NCBI RefSeq assembly: GCF_001611975.1
Contig: NZ_CP014525.1
Coordinates: forward strand, 1,542,001 to 1,606,000
Length of the DNA stretch: 64,000 nt
Direction: 5' to 3'
DNA from: Haematospirillum jordaniae
GTDB taxonomy: Bacteria > Pseudomonadota > Alphaproteobacteria > Rhodospirillales > Rhodospirillaceae
The notes under the pieces are model-generated. The model searched no databases. It saw only the letters and a program-made list of their open reading frames with translations, and was not told where the DNA came from. Made by a program: the position numbers and the translations under genes. Below are positions 43,065 through 50,891 of this stretch, one piece after another. The stretch's first letter is position 1. Every line of letters begins with the position of its first letter.

Positions 43065-44276
43065 CTATGGGCGGGCTTCATCGGTAAGATTGGCAATTGT
43101 CCTTGCCAATAGTTTGATCTCGTTCCTTATTTCCCGTACGGCCTCTTCCCGTCCTCGTGCGCCTTCATCGGCGATACGGCCCAAGGTTATATCAATATTG
43201 CGCAGGTAGGTACGCCCATGGTCATCTTGGCTTCCGGGCGCCTTTTCCATGGTTTCTGCCAAGGACCGTATCAGGCCCTTCATATCCACTTGGCTTTCGG
43301 CCATTTTTAGCAGGACTTGCTGTTCAGCCCGCATCTGGTCTGTCAGCGTCAGAAGGCGCTCGACCAGTTCCCGTTGGAACGTCAGAGCTGATGTTCGGCC
43401 TTCCTCGCCACGGGCAATTGTTCTTTGTAGCTCGTCTATACTCTCGGCGGTCTGTTCAAGTAGGGCCTGGATATAAGCTGGAACCGATTGCTCGCCCTCG
43501 CTCCCAATAACGCCGGAGGTCAGGCGGGTTATCTGCGACAGCCATTCTTCCAGATCATTATAAAAGGCATTCTGGGCTTGCCCGGCCTGCAGGTCCATAA
43601 ACCCCAGAATCAGTGAGCCGGCCAGCCCAAACAGGGATGATGAGAATGCGGTTCCCATACCTTGCAGGGGCTGCTCTAAGCCTGTTTTCAAGGCTGAAAA
43701 CACAATGCTTGTATCGCTCTGGCTTGCGATTTCCAGCGACCCAATCACATCGGAGATCGCGCCGACCGTTTGCAGTAGACCCCAGAATGTGCCCAGCAGT
43801 CCCAAGAAAATGCATAACCCGATAAAGTAGCGGGACAGGTCGCGCGCTTCATCCATACGCGATGCAATGCCATCAAGCAGAGACCGCATTGCCGGTGCTG
43901 AAAGGGTGAAGCGCCCGCGTCCCTTATGTTCATGGAGCATGGTTGCCATGGGGGAAAGCAGACGCGGTCCCCGTGATACAGCTTCACTGGATGCGGCAGT
44001 CTCATCGCGCCGGAATCGTTCGATCCACTCCAGCTCCGGTCCCAGCGTTGTGACTTCACGCAGGTTCATGATAATACCCGCGAAAATAACCCCGATAATC
44101 AGGCCGTTCAGAACAGGGCTAGCCATAAAAAAAGGGAGCACGGCAGGCGTCAGAACGGTCCCAACACCGGCTACAACAGCAAGAAAGACACTCATGCGGA
44201 CCAGGAAACGGCGGGGACGGGTCATGCGCATGCTAGGGGGCCTCATATTCAGCAACAATCCAACACTTGTATGCAT
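43065..44276 (-). CDS. MotA/TolQ/ExbB-family proton-channel-type protein
   Basis: Inner-membrane partner of the MotB-like protein, up to 403 residues. Two helices at about 28-50 and 55-70 are followed by a cytoplasmic segment. Then comes the MotA_ExbB core with paired helices (YFIGLCIFLGLLGTFWGLLQT and LQGMGTAFSSSLFGLAGSLILGF), and a C-terminal cytoplasmic coiled-coil tail of about 150 residues. Starts at 44276 or 44231 are possible. The latter has GAGG about ten bases upstream. Together with the adjacent MotB-like gene this should form a 5:2-type ion-driven complex by family analogy. ZorA of the Zorya system shares the long tail, but no other Zorya gene is present. Confidence 0.82.
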   Translation of the reverse strand: MHTSVGLLLNMRPPSMRMTRPRRFLVRMSVFLAVVAGVGTVLTPAVLPFFMASPVLNGLIIGVIFAGIIMNLREVTTLGPELEWIERFRRDETAASSEAVSRGPRLLSPMATMLHEHKGRGRFTLSAPAMRSLLDGIASRMDEARDLSRYFIGLCIFLGLLGTFWGLLQTVGAISDVIGSLEIASQSDTSIVFSALKTGLEQPLQGMGTAFSSSLFGLAGSLILGFMDLQAGQAQNAFYNDLEEWLSQITRLTSGVIGSEGEQSVPAYIQALLEQTAESIDELQRTIARGEEGRTSALTFQRELVERLLTLTDQMRAEQQVLLKMAESQVDMKGLIRSLAETMEKAPGSQDDHGRTYLRNIDITLGRIADEGARGREEAVREIRNEIKLLARTIANLTDEARP

Positions 44277-44281
44277 GATAC

Positions 44282-45091
44282 CTATGATCCAGCCAGAAGT
44301 ATATCAACCCTGTCTTCTCTTCCGTCCGGTGCTTGCCCGCCAAGAGCACGTACGCCAATCCGGTTTGACGGAATGCCTTTTTCCAGCAGATACGAGCGTA
44401 TGGCCAAGGCTCGTGCCAGCGATGTCCGGCGTGCACGCGATGGGTTGTGTGGGTCTTTTCTGGCATAAGCCATCAGCCGTGCACTGGTTTTCTTTTTTTT
44501 CCGCATGTCACGAGCCAACGTATCCAGATGTGTTTTTGCCGCTTCGGGCAGGGTAATTTCATCGGGTTCGAAGGCAAGGGACAAGGCTGCAGGTGCAAAG
44601 GCAAGTGGATCCGTTCCCGGTTCTGTAACCTTCACAGACGGTTCTTTGCTGGTTTTAAGAGATGCAGGCGATACATCCCGTTTTTCTGTGCGAGCCGGGG
44701 GTGTAACCGCCTGTAGGAATGCGGGCAGGGACGGTGTTGCCGTGTGGTGACCCTTTTTTGTTTCCGGAGCTTTCTCTCCTCCCGCTTTTTTTTCTGCCAA
44801 GGGCTGTTCTGGCTGCGTGGGCAGATTGTCGTGAACAGGGGGAGGGACGTGAAGCCTGCTCGGCAGGTTGCGGCGTACTTTTCTTGCCGGCTCTGTCGCA
44901 AGTGATGATGTATCAGAAATGGTATGCGGTGGGCCAAAGGCATCAAGGGCCTTGAGATCTACAAAAACAGCGGGGCGGGAGGATGCATCCGTGGCCCCTG
45001 CATGAGCCGATAACGACAGCAGTACGGGCAGGCTTGCGGCTAGGGATAGTCTGAGCAAGGGCAGGGGTGAGAAGGTGATTGCACGCTTCAC
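44282..45091 (-). CDS. Periplasmic OmpA-like domain protein
   Basis: First gene of the three-gene envelope operon. A GTG start at 45091 is chosen: GGGAG lies eight bases upstream and it yields a clean signal peptide (VKRAITFSPLPLLRLSLAAS...SAHA). A low-complexity Pro/Lys/Glu/Thr-rich linker (about 45-165) follows, then a C-terminal OmpA-like domain (LMAYARKDPHNPSRARRTSLA, RALAIRSYLLEKGIPSNRIGVRALG). No lipobox is seen, so it is probably soluble in the periplasm. The stop lies 6 nt before, or overlaps close to, the MotA/ExbB-like start, implying coupled expression. Its likely role is contact with peptidoglycan or the MotB-like partner. Confidence 0.75.
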   Translation of the reverse strand: MKRAITFSPLPLLRLSLAASLPVLLSLSAHAGATDASSRPAVFVDLKALDAFGPPHTISDTSSLATEPARKVRRNLPSRLHVPPPVHDNLPTQPEQPLAEKKAGGEKAPETKKGHHTATPSLPAFLQAVTPPARTEKRDVSPASLKTSKEPSVKVTEPGTDPLAFAPAALSLAFEPDEITLPEAAKTHLDTLARDMRKKKKTSARLMAYARKDPHNPSRARRTSLARALAIRSYLLEKGIPSNRIGVRALGGQAPDGREDRVDILLAGS

Positions 45092-45242
45092 GAGGCAGTC
45101 TCCCGGCGGTTGCCAAAGAAGAAACGGCAAGCTGCAACAGGATTGTCAGGCAGCTTGTCGCTTCTTTCCCAGAGACTATATCACCTGTTCCGTGTGCTGC
45201 AATCAGGTTGCAACCTAGGCAGGCTTCGTGAGCGTGGCGGAA

Positions 45243-46058
45243 TTATGATTTGTCTGATCCGCTGGAGCCGGGTTCCTTGAGCAGGGCAAGGAGACCATGG
45301 TGCAGAGGTTCGTTTGACGCCAGAAGATTGCCTGATGCAACCGGGTCGGCAGTGGTGTCCAGCGAGCTGACGTACCCGCCAGCTTCCCGTACCATCAGAA
45401 CGCCCGCGGCTACATCCCAAGGAGACAGGTGCGCTTCCCAGAATCCATCAAAGCGCCCGGCTGCAACCCATGCCAGATCCAAGGACGCGGATCCCATGCG
45501 CCGCACCCCGGCCACCGTATTCATGATCCGCTGCAGCTGTCGCACAAAGACGGGGTGTTCCCCGCGCCCCTTGTGAGGAATGCCGGTTCCAAGGACTGCT
45601 TCATCCGCTTTCCTGCGACCGGAGACGCGCAGACGTCTGTCGTTGAAAAACGCGCCACCCCCTTTTTCGGCGGTGAAGAGTTCATTGGTGATAGGATTGT
45701 AGGTTACGCCTGCCACAACCTCTCCCGCACGCTCGAGCGCAATGGAAACGGCAAAATGCGGGATACCGTGCAGGAAGTTGGTTGTTCCATCCAGTGGGTC
45801 GATGATCCAGCGGTGTTCGGTGTCACTGCCTTCGACAACGCCGCCTTCTTCCAACAGAAAGCCGAAGCTGGGCCGGGCCTTGGACAGTTCTGCACGCAAA
45901 ATCTTCTCGGCCTTGAGATCTGCGGCTGATACGAAGTCGCCCACGCCCTTGATCGAGACCTGAAGCTGCTCAAGTTCGCCAAAGTCGCGCACCAGCTTTC
46001 GTCCGGCTTTTTCAGCCGCCATAACCATGACATTGAGTACAGGAGAGCGAAGAGCCAT
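45243..46058 (-). CDS. suhB: Inositol monophosphatase family protein
   Basis: Mg-dependent phosphatase of the IMPase superfamily, 271 residues. The three metal-site motifs are present: LLEEGG (Glu), IIDPLDGTTNFLHGIPHFAVS, and the C-terminal WDVAAGVLMVREAGG. SuhB homologues hydrolyse inositol phosphates and in E. coli also take part in rRNA antitermination complexes. ATG 46058 is the usual family start, and GAGGGAA lies somewhat far upstream. A hairpin with U-run lies between efp and this start (see terminator at 46077), so expression may depend on read-through or its own promoter. Confidence 0.92.
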   Translation of the reverse strand: MALRSPVLNVMVMAAEKAGRKLVRDFGELEQLQVSIKGVGDFVSAADLKAEKILRAELSKARPSFGFLLEEGGVVEGSDTEHRWIIDPLDGTTNFLHGIPHFAVSIALERAGEVVAGVTYNPITNELFTAEKGGGAFFNDRRLRVSGRRKADEAVLGTGIPHKGRGEHPVFVRQLQRIMNTVAGVRRMGSASLDLAWVAAGRFDGFWEAHLSPWDVAAGVLMVREAGGYVSSLDTTADPVASGNLLASNEPLHHGLLALLKEPGSSGSDKS

Positions 46059-46076
46059 TGCCTGAAAGGTTCCCTC

Positions 46077-46119
46077 AAAAAAGTCAGGCGGGCATGCTGC
46101 ACAGCAACAAAAACCCGCC
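46077..46119 (-). terminator. Terminator/attenuator hairpin between efp and suhB
   Basis: On the minus strand GGCGGG pairs with CCCGCC (plus positions 46114-46119 and 46087-46092) around a loop holding an inner TGCTG/CAGCA stem. The sequence TGACTTTTTTG follows. The U-run ends about 19 nt before the suhB start codon, so it can end efp transcripts or attenuate suhB. Confidence 0.65.
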
Positions 46120-46178
46120 ACAAAGCCTTGCTGCCCCGGAGCGCTACGCGCTGTAACCGGCTCGGGGTTTTCTGGAAC

Positions 46179-46745
46179 TTATCCCTTGTAGCGTTCTACG
46201 TAGGAGCATTCCTCGGTGTTGACAACCACCTTGGTGCCTGCCTCGATATGCGGTGGAATCATGATCCGCATTCCGTTTTCCAGCATGCCCGGCTTGTAGG
46301 ATGAAGAGGCTGTTTGCCCCTTGACGACGGGCTCACACTCCACAACGGCCAAGACGACCGAGTTAGGAAGCTTCACGGATACGGGCTTGCCCTCGATCAG
46401 GTCAATAACCACATCCATGCCATCCTGCAGAAAACCGCCCTTTTCACCGACCAAGTCGGACTGCAGCGGGAACTGGTCGAATGTTTCCTTGTCCATGAAG
46501 TTATAGCCGGATTCATCCTGGAACAGGTATGTACAGTCAATCTGACGGACATCCAGCTTTTCCACGGTATCAGCCGTGCGCCAGCGTGCGTTGGACTTGT
46601 TTCCGGTATCGACATCCCGGATTTCCACGGTGATGAAGGCGCCGCCCTTTCCTGGCTGCACAATCTGGGTCTTCAGGACGCTCCAGCTGCGGCCTTCGTG
46701 TTCGATGACCATGCCGGGGCGAATCAGGTTGGCGTTAATCTTCAT
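46179..46745 (-). CDS. efp: Translation elongation factor P
   Basis: EF-P, 188 residues, rescues ribosomes stalled at polyproline. The three-OB/KOW architecture is full length. The tip loop reads VQPGKGGAF with acceptor Lys33, the residue lysylated by EpmA. C-terminal segments KPGMLENGMRIMIPPHIEAG and VNTEECSYVERYKG are typical. It is divergent from epmA, which fits EpmA-type modification instead of the rhamnosylation (Arg) or unmodified types. Confidence 0.97.
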   Translation of the reverse strand: MKINANLIRPGMVIEHEGRSWSVLKTQIVQPGKGGAFITVEIRDVDTGNKSNARWRTADTVEKLDVRQIDCTYLFQDESGYNFMDKETFDQFPLQSDLVGEKGGFLQDGMDVVIDLIEGKPVSVKLPNSVVLAVVECEPVVKGQTASSSYKPGMLENGMRIMIPPHIEAGTKVVVNTEECSYVERYKG

Positions 46746-46871
46746 GTGTAAACTTCTGAAAGCTGTTTCAAGGAGAATTGGTCACAGATCGCAGCGGGCT
46801 TCCTATCAGATCGTGGCGCCTCTGGCAACAGAGCTGGCATTGTTTCTTCAATTGCTATATCAGGTGCGCTT

Positions 46872-47888
46872 ATGATGCAGGATAAGAACAGATCATCGCT
46901 TCCACGCTGGTGGGACGCCGATTCGTTGGCGCGCCGGCTTCCTTTTCTGCGGGCTCGCCAGAATATTATGGCCAATATCCGCACCTTTTTTGCGGTCCGG
47001 GACTTTCTGGAGGTGGAAACGCCGGCCCTTCAGTGTTCGCCGGGTCTGGAACCGCATTTGAAGGCCTTTCGTACGGTTCTTGAGGATCCGGATGGTGGGG
47101 AGCGGACATTCTATCTGCATACAAGCCCCGAATTTGCCATGAAAAAGCTTCTGGCAGGGGGCCTTCCGCGTCTGTTCCAGATTGCCCGTGTTTTCCGTAA
47201 TGGTGAGCGATCTGATACTCATCATCCAGAATTTACAATGCTAGAATGGTACCGTGCGCAGGCCAGCTACACGGATCTGATGGTTGATGTCGAGGAGCTT
47301 TTTACGGCCGTCGGCATCCTTCAGCCGGTTTCCCGGCTGACGGTCCAGGATGCTTTCCTTCGTTATGCTGGTATCGATCTGCTGTCGACAGTATCGGATC
47401 CGTCTGATCCCGCTCCGCCACCGGATTGTTTGCGTGCAGAAGCATCCCGTATCGGTGTGTATACCGGGGCTGGTGATCGCTGGGATGATGTGTTCTTTCA
47501 CATCTTTCTGGACCGTATAGAGCCTTCTCTGGGCTGTGATGGCCCCGTCATCCTGTATGATTGGCCGGCATCGATGGCGGCGTTGTCGCGGCGTTCAGTC
47601 GCGGATCCCAGGGTGTGTGAGCGTTTTGAGGTGTATCTGAACGGGGTGGAGCTGGCTAATGCATTCGGCGAACTAACCGATGCTGCGGAGCAGCGCCGCC
47701 GTTTCGAGCATGATATGGAGCTGAAGCAGCGCTTGTATGGCGTACGCTACCCGATTGATGAAGCCTTTATGGATGCGGTGTCTTGTTTGCCAGAATGTGC
47801 GGGTATTGCCTTGGGGGTAGACCGGCTGGTGATGGCGGTGGCCGGGGCCAGCCGCATCACCGATGTGCTATGGGCCGAGGTTGACTGA
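46872..47888 (+). CDS. epmA: EF-P lysine ligase EpmA (GenX/PoxA)
   Basis: Truncated class II lysyl-tRNA-synthetase paralogue that attaches (R)-beta-lysine to Lys33 of EF-P. The 338 residues comprise only the catalytic core without the anticodon-binding domain. Seen are motif 1 region VETPALQCSPGLEPHL, motif 2 HTSPEFAMKKLL...FQIARVFRNGE, HHPEFTMLEWYRA, and motif 3 GIALGVDRLVMAVAG. The start is one of two adjacent ATGs (46872 or 46875). It is divergent from efp across 126 bp. The partner EpmB (lysine 2,3-aminomutase) is not in the window. Confidence 0.95.
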   Translation: MMQDKNRSSLPRWWDADSLARRLPFLRARQNIMANIRTFFAVRDFLEVETPALQCSPGLEPHLKAFRTVLEDPDGGERTFYLHTSPEFAMKKLLAGGLPRLFQIARVFRNGERSDTHHPEFTMLEWYRAQASYTDLMVDVEELFTAVGILQPVSRLTVQDAFLRYAGIDLLSTVSDPSDPAPPPDCLRAEASRIGVYTGAGDRWDDVFFHIFLDRIEPSLGCDGPVILYDWPASMAALSRRSVADPRVCERFEVYLNGVELANAFGELTDAAEQRRRFEHDMELKQRLYGVRYPIDEAFMDAVSCLPECAGIALGVDRLVMAVAGASRITDVLWAEVD

Positions 47889-47897
47889 TCTGTCCTT

Positions 47898-48536
47898 TCA
47901 GGGGGTCATGATCTGGTTCAGCTTCCTGATCGCGTCCTCAGGTCCATCCGGCCAGTCCCATACGCCACTGCATACGGCCAGAAAATCAGCGCCGGCTTCA
48001 ACCAGTGGACGGGCATTGTCCGGTGTTATACCTCCGATGGCCACGCAGGGTGGGGTCATGGTTTCTTGCCACCAGCGCAGCAAGGATGCGTCAGCCATGG
48101 CTGGTGGTTCTTTGGTCTGCGTCGGGTAGAAAGCCCCAAAGGCGATATAATCGGCTCCGCCTTCGGCCGCCAGCATGCCCAGATGGCGACTGTCGTGGCA
48201 GGTGACACCCACGATTCGGTCAGATCCCATAATCCGGCGTGCCTCTGTGCAGCTGCTGTCATTCTGCCCGACGTGGACACCGTCACACCCGCCTTGGTTG
48301 GCCAAGTCCGGTCTGTCGTTGAGGATAAAGGCAACATCGTGCTGCTGTGCAACAGGCATGAGCTGCTCGATTGCCCGTAAAACGGTCGCATCATCCGCTG
48401 TTTTCATGCGCAGCTGTAGTGCTGCAACATCGCCGGCGCCCAAGGCTGATTTGAGTCGCTCGGCAAAGCGCGGCACATCGTGCAGGTTTGGTGGCGTGAC
48501 AAGGTAAAGGCGGCATTCGTGTGAAAAGGCGACCAT
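47898..48536 (-). CDS. thiE: Thiamine phosphate synthase
   Basis: Joins hydroxymethylpyrimidine pyrophosphate and hydroxyethylthiazole phosphate in thiamine synthesis. The TIM-barrel of 212 residues shows QLRMK (substrate/phosphate), LNDRPDLANQGGCDGVHVGQND, VGVTCHDS, YIAFGAFYPTQTKEP and VAIGGITPDN. ATG 48536 is preceded by AGGA and overlaps the stop of the upstream gene by one base (TAATG), so the two are translationally coupled. It converges on epmA with 9 nt between stops. Confidence 0.92.
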   Translation of the reverse strand: MVAFSHECRLYLVTPPNLHDVPRFAERLKSALGAGDVAALQLRMKTADDATVLRAIEQLMPVAQQHDVAFILNDRPDLANQGGCDGVHVGQNDSSCTEARRIMGSDRIVGVTCHDSRHLGMLAAEGGADYIAFGAFYPTQTKEPPAMADASLLRWWQETMTPPCVAIGGITPDNARPLVEAGADFLAVCSGVWDWPDGPEDAIRKLNQIMTP

Positions 48537-49003
48537 TAGGGTTCCTGCAGGAGGTTGAGGGGCCGGCGCGGGCCGGTGCAAAGTGCCCCCTTGATAGCGT
48601 CACGATCTCCTCGGAGCAATGCTTTGCATGCATAATCTGCATCTGTGCACAGCCCCAGATCTAGGCGTTCTGGATAATCTAGGGTCAATCGCTGCCCTAA
48701 TTGCTTGGCTACGGCTTCAAGGGTTCTGGTTGCTGTTGCGTGCAGGCTGTGGACGGCTATAGCAGGGATTCCATCGCGTAGGGCTGTGAGTGCCATCCCA
48801 GCTGCATCACCGCAGTCCAGCACTAGAGTCCACCGATCCGGGGGGGTCCCGGTTGTTTCGGTCAGGCAGAGAAGCCAGAGCCACCGGGGACCTTGCCACC
48901 GGATGGCATCTGGTGGGCTCCAGAACTCTAGGACGCGAGGGTTTCCCAGGCTGCGCTGCGCGTGCAGGGCTGCACGGATGTGGTCGCGTCCGTGGACGAT
49001 CAT
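48536..49003 (-). CDS. Hypothetical protein upstream of thiE
   Basis: A roughly 155-residue protein of no recognised family. It opens with MIVHGRDHIRAALHAQRSLG, followed by FWSPPDAIRWQGPRWLWLLC and LVLDCGDAAGMALTALRDG. The first half has an alternating strand/helix look of a Rossmann-like domain, and the latter part ends in GLCTDADYACKALLRGDRDAI. A TTG at 49066 would extend it by 21 residues. The ATG at 49003 begins the conserved-looking part but lacks a clear Shine-Dalgarno. The stop overlaps the thiE start, so a role linked to thiamine or to whatever is co-expressed is possible but unproven. Confidence 0.65.
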   Translation of the reverse strand: MIVHGRDHIRAALHAQRSLGNPRVLEFWSPPDAIRWQGPRWLWLLCLTETTGTPPDRWTLVLDCGDAAGMALTALRDGIPAIAVHSLHATATRTLEAVAKQLGQRLTLDYPERLDLGLCTDADYACKALLRGDRDAIKGALCTGPRRPLNLLQEP

Positions 49004-49071
49004 GCGCAAGGGGGTGGGGGGTGACAGCGGGGTGTCTCCGGACAAGCTGGACAGGGCAAGAGGCAAGAATG

Positions 49072-49100
49072 TTGACCGGTGCCCGGGTGGTGCCTATTCT
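49072..49100 (+). promoter_or_regulatory. Sigma70-type promoter of the zapA operon
   Basis: TTGACC (49072-49077), exactly 17 bp, TATTCT (49095-49100), about 55 bp before the DUF4164-like gene. Confidence 0.6.
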
Positions 49101-49155
49101 GTGCCGCCGTATGCACAGCGGCTGTGCAGTGTATTGAAACCCAATGAGGATGTCT

Positions 49156-49386
49156 ATGTCGAGCCGGATTGAACAGGCCCTCGGCCGTCTTGATGATGCG
49201 GTGGCCGCCCTTGAGCAGGCCGGCCTGAAGGCTGCCGGAGCGTGCGACAGCAGCGAGGTTGCGCGTCTGAGCGCTGATCTGGAAGCTGTGCGTGCCGATT
49301 ATGCAGCGTTACAGTTGACCAGCCAGCAGGCATCCGGGCGCATAGACGCCGCAATCAGCCGCTTGCGCGCTGTACTGGAGGTATAG
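49156..49386 (+). CDS. Small coiled-coil protein, DUF4164-like
   Basis: A 76-residue helical protein with a heptad-rich sequence (IEQALGRLDDAVAALEQA, ARLSADLEAVRADYAAL, ISRLRAVLEV), resembling the DUF4164 family found immediately before zapA in alphaproteobacteria. Three in-frame ATGs exist (49144, 49150, 49156), and GAGG is best spaced for the last. It is 4 nt before zapA. By position it may assist division or ZapA, but no function is known. Confidence 0.7.
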   Translation: MSSRIEQALGRLDDAVAALEQAGLKAAGACDSSEVARLSADLEAVRADYAALQLTSQQASGRIDAAISRLRAVLEV

Positions 49387-49390
49387 GCCC

Positions 49391-49981
49391 ATGGCCAAGG
49401 TTACGCTGACGATCAACAGCCGTCATTATACCGTTGGGTGCGAAGACGGACAGGAGGCAGAGGTCGAACTGCTTGGCCGTGATATTGATCGTCGTGCCCG
49501 GGCGCTGGCCAATGAGGCTGGCGCAGTTTCCGATGAACTGGTCATGGTTCTTGTATCGCTGTTGTTGGCGGATGAAGCTCGCGAAGCCACCAAGGCGCGG
49601 GATGCTCTTGTCCGAAGTCTTGAGGAGGCTGTTGAGGCCCGTGACAAGGCGCAGGAGATGTCCGAGCATATCGCGCTGGAGGCGGATCAGGAAATCCGGC
49701 GGGTTGTGGGCGTCCGGGATCGTCTGGAGGCCGACCGTGACGCTGCTTTGTCGGCGCATAAGGCCTTGGAGGCCAGCTTGTGTGCGATGCAGCAAGAGAG
49801 AGACGTCTTGCGTGCACAGCTTGAAGAAGCGCGTCAGGCCTTGGATTCAGCCCGTCTTCACCTTGAGCAAAGGCGCGATGAGCAGTCTACCCTGCGTTTG
49901 AGTGAAGAGAATTTTGTCAGCGCAATTGAGCACATGGCAAAACGTGTGGAAACAGTTGCGCAAACGCTTCTGGTCTCCTAG
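49391..49981 (+). CDS. zapA: Cell division protein ZapA
   Basis: FtsZ-ring cross-linker. The N-terminal ZapA globular domain is clear (MAKVTLTINSRHYTVGCEDGQE, then LGRDIDRRARAL and VMVLVSLLLADEAREA). The 196-residue length is about twice that of E. coli ZapA. The extra C-terminal half is a long charged coiled coil (ATKARDALVRSLEEAVEAR onward to about 185), a feature of alphaproteobacterial ZapA proteins. It follows the DUF4164-like gene after 4 nt and is followed by the candidate 6S RNA and fau, a widely conserved order. Confidence 0.9.
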   Translation: MAKVTLTINSRHYTVGCEDGQEAEVELLGRDIDRRARALANEAGAVSDELVMVLVSLLLADEAREATKARDALVRSLEEAVEARDKAQEMSEHIALEADQEIRRVVGVRDRLEADRDAALSAHKALEASLCAMQQERDVLRAQLEEARQALDSARLHLEQRRDEQSTLRLSEENFVSAIEHMAKRVETVAQTLLVS

Positions 49982-50045
49982 ACTGAGGTTGTGCGAAGCT
50001 GCCCGGCTCGTCAGGTTGCACTACTCCCGGGGGCTATAATCTTAG

Positions 50046-50168
50046 AAAGGGGCCTGTCCCTGTTGTGGCTGTGGCTGCAGTATCATGGGTCCCACTTTGT
50101 GCTCGCGGCCTTAGTGGAGGTTGCGCTTTGCCAACGGCCCAAGGTGGCTTCGCCTCTTGATTGCTTTT
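50046..50168 (+). ncRNA. Candidate 6S RNA (ssrS) between zapA and fau
   Basis: The 225-nt gap between zapA and fau is where 6S RNA lies in many proteobacteria. A perfect TATAAT at 50035-50040 would start RNA at about 50046-50047. The transcript can fold as one long rod. AAGGGGC (50047-50053) pairs with GCCTCTT (50152-50158), GTTG..GC (50062-50069) with GCCAAC (50130-50135), and CCACT (50092-50096) with AGTGG (50113-50117) at the apex. Large internal loops lie between. A CTTTTTG run follows at 50164. The rod-with-central-bubble form fits 6S, but the length is on the short side and no covariance match could be run. No good -35 was found. Confidence 0.42.
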
Positions 50169-50206
50169 TGTCCGGGCCCGTGCGTCTGTGCGGGTCCGTC
50201 TTTAAT

Positions 50207-50863
50207 ATGTACGATGTTTCTGATCGTGCCTTTCTGGCCTTCAGCGTGGATTATGGGTACGTGAGCCGTTGTTCCGAGGACAAGAGCCTGTTGCGTCGTG
50301 CTCTGTTGCAGCGGCGCGATGATTTTGTAGCGTCCGGAGCAGCCTTGGCTGCTGGATCGGCTTTGACTGGTTCTGTCACGCGCCTTCTCCTTGAGTGCCC
50401 TGTTGACCATATTATTGCGGCTTATGTCCCCATGAGGGGGGAGCCGGACCCCATTGCCGGTGTCGCTGCTGCGGGTCGGGTCTTGGCGCTGCCGGTTGTA
50501 TGTGGTCGTGACCAGCCTCTTGTGTTCCGGCGATGGCGACCCGGGGATCCTCTGGAAGAAGGCCTGTGGGGAACCCGTCATCCCCCGGCGTCTTGTCCGT
50601 CTGTTGTTCCTAGTATGGTTCTGGTTCCGGCTGTCGGGTTTACAGGATCCGGTACGCGTCTTGGGTATGGCGGCGGTTTTTATGACCGGACGCTGCCCGG
50701 GCTGTCTGCCCCCGGTTCACGGGTGCCTGCTTTTGCTGTGGCGTGGGAGTGTCAAAGGGTTGACGCTCTGCCAACCGAACCGCACGACATTGTCCTAGAT
50801 GGTTGGGTAACGGAGGCAGGCTTTTGTCGCTTGGATTTGACAGGGCCGTCCGGACTGTCATGA
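50207..50863 (+). CDS. fau: 5-formyltetrahydrofolate cyclo-ligase
   Basis: ATP-dependent enzyme converting 5-formyl-THF to 5,10-methenyl-THF (also called YgfA or MTHFS). Core motifs are DKSLLRRALLQRRDDF (nucleotide-site region), IIAAYVPMRGEPDP, and the family signature GFTGSGTRLGYGGGFYDRTLPG near the C-terminus. Family similarity begins at about residue 28 of this frame. The true start could be ATG 50207 or a GTG at 50246 or 50261, and none has a good Shine-Dalgarno. The neighbours zapA upstream and a YmdB-like gene downstream are typical. Confidence 0.85.
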   Translation: MYDVSDRAFLAFSVDYGYVSRCSEDKSLLRRALLQRRDDFVASGAALAAGSALTGSVTRLLLECPVDHIIAAYVPMRGEPDPIAGVAAAGRVLALPVVCGRDQPLVFRRWRPGDPLEEGLWGTRHPPASCPSVVPSMVLVPAVGFTGSGTRLGYGGGFYDRTLPGLSAPGSRVPAFAVAWECQRVDALPTEPHDIVLDGWVTEAGFCRLDLTGPSGLS

Positions 50864-50891
50864 GTAGAAGAAACGAGAGAGGTTCCAGCGT

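Noticed and set aside
43065..44276. Resemblance of the MotA-like/MotB-like pair to ZorA/ZorB of the Zorya defence system
   Set aside because: No ZorC, ZorD or ZorE homologue is adjacent. The third gene is an OmpA-like periplasmic protein, and the surroundings are housekeeping genes, so a defence role is not supported.
50016..50040. TTGCAC and TATAAT before the candidate 6S RNA as a -35/-10 pair
   Set aside because: The spacer is only 13 bp, too short for sigma70; only the -10 was kept as evidence.
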